Assembly: GCA_003641795.1 (NCBI GenBank) | Contig: QNAP01000111.1 | Span: forward strand, 1-6,039 | DNA from: Thermotogae bacterium | GTDB taxonomy: Bacteria; Thermotogota; Thermotogae; UBA12178 | Direction of reading: 5' to 3' | DNA: 6,039 bases | Shown: positions 5,846-6,039 of the stretch, piece after piece | How positions within the stretch are numbered: position 1 is the stretch's first letter | Layout of the letters: every line of letters starts with the position of its first letter | Notes under the pieces: generated by a model | Seen by the model: the letters and a program-made list of their open reading frames with translations, nothing else | Database searches by the model: none | What the model was told of the DNA's origin: nothing | Translations under genes and position numbers: made by a program

Positions 5846-5941
5846 GCATCCACAAAACGACCCACGCGAAGATTCAGCCTCCTGCTTCAGCTTCGCTCTC
5901 ATCCGCATCCATGCGGCTTCGAGGTCGTTTTGTATGGATGC
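5846..5941. repeat. Large inverted repeat enclosing two hairpins (possible structured RNA or mobile repeat)
   Basis: GCATCCACAAAACGACC (5846-5862) pairs with GGTCGTTTTGTATGGATGC (5923-5941): 17 pairs interrupted only by a 2-base bulge. Inside the 60-base loop are GCGAAG (5866-5871) with CTTCGC (5891-5896), and CCGCAT-CC-ATGCGG (5903-5916). The result is a three-way-junction-like shape that can form on either strand. A further small hairpin, TCAC/GTGA, lies at 5942-5958. There is no convincing coding sequence. It could be a small RNA, a palindromic intergenic repeat or a miniature transposon remnant. The remaining bases to 6039 show nothing I can identify. Confidence 0.5.
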
Positions 5942-6039
5942 TCACTCGGCGCTCGTGAGGCTGGATGAGCGTGTGGGATACCGTTAAGCGATTCATGTGA
6001 AGAGGCAGAGGTTTTCACATTGCAGAAAGCTTGTCTTGC

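Noticed and set aside
5766..5849. Minus-strand 27-codon frame (MQTREKASASVRDS...) in the repeat region
   Set aside because: There is no ribosome binding site, and its codons are made by the repeat sequence. It might be part of a dispersed element but is not supported as a gene.
5184..5987. Long plus-strand reading frame of 267 codons opposite the copA start and upstream region
   Set aside because: It is antisense to strongly supported copA sequence, has low-complexity composition with no recognisable domain, and its 3' part crosses the inverted repeats.
5888..5998. Minus-strand 36-codon frame starting at about 5998
   Set aside because: It lacks a ribosome binding site and runs through the inverted-repeat arms.

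Overview
All recognisable genes in this window lie on the minus strand, so transcription runs from high to low coordinates. The organism is most likely a thermophilic bacterium of the Thermotogota (Thermotoga/Pseudothermotoga-like). This is an inference from the style of the proteins, the strong AGGAGGTG-type ribosome binding sites, the tight gene packing and the moderate GC content; no marker gene is present to prove it.

Region 5649-6039 has no convincing gene. Its left end holds the control region of a copper operon: a near-consensus promoter (TTGACA, 17-base spacer, TAGTAT) with a 19-base CsoR-like inverted repeat over the expected transcription start. Further upstream (about 5779-5960) is a GC-rich stretch full of inverted and short direct repeats, including a 17-bp helix that encloses two smaller hairpins. 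It may be a structured RNA or a dispersed repeat.

Region 2897-5648 is the copper module. It encodes a CopA-type Cu(+) P1B-ATPase whose frame runs without a stop into a CopZ-like metal-binding domain. That domain has its own excellent ribosome binding site and ATG, so it looks like a second gene fused to or nested in the first. Next comes an AhpD/carboxymuconolactone-decarboxylase-family gene broken by an apparent one-base deletion: the missing C-terminal half is fully readable in the next frame. The start of this gene also looks displaced. Both anomalies, and the CopA-CopZ fusion, can be explained by single-base changes at or near short homopolymers, so sequencing error must be considered alongside real biology.

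Region 2687-2896 is an intergenic stretch with a possible three-helix RNA fold directly after the AhpD stop, then an extended -10 promoter for the next operon.

Region 1-2686 is a type IV pilus/type II secretion assembly operon: PilC (GspF family inner-membrane platform), a small GspH/FimT-like pseudopilin with no leader peptide, a divergent PilM-like actin-fold protein with a degraded nucleotide site, and the N-terminus of PilN, cut by the window edge. Genes overlap or are a base apart, which suggests translational coupling. The two operons are co-oriented neighbours with separate promoters; nothing in the sequence shows a functional link between copper export and pili.
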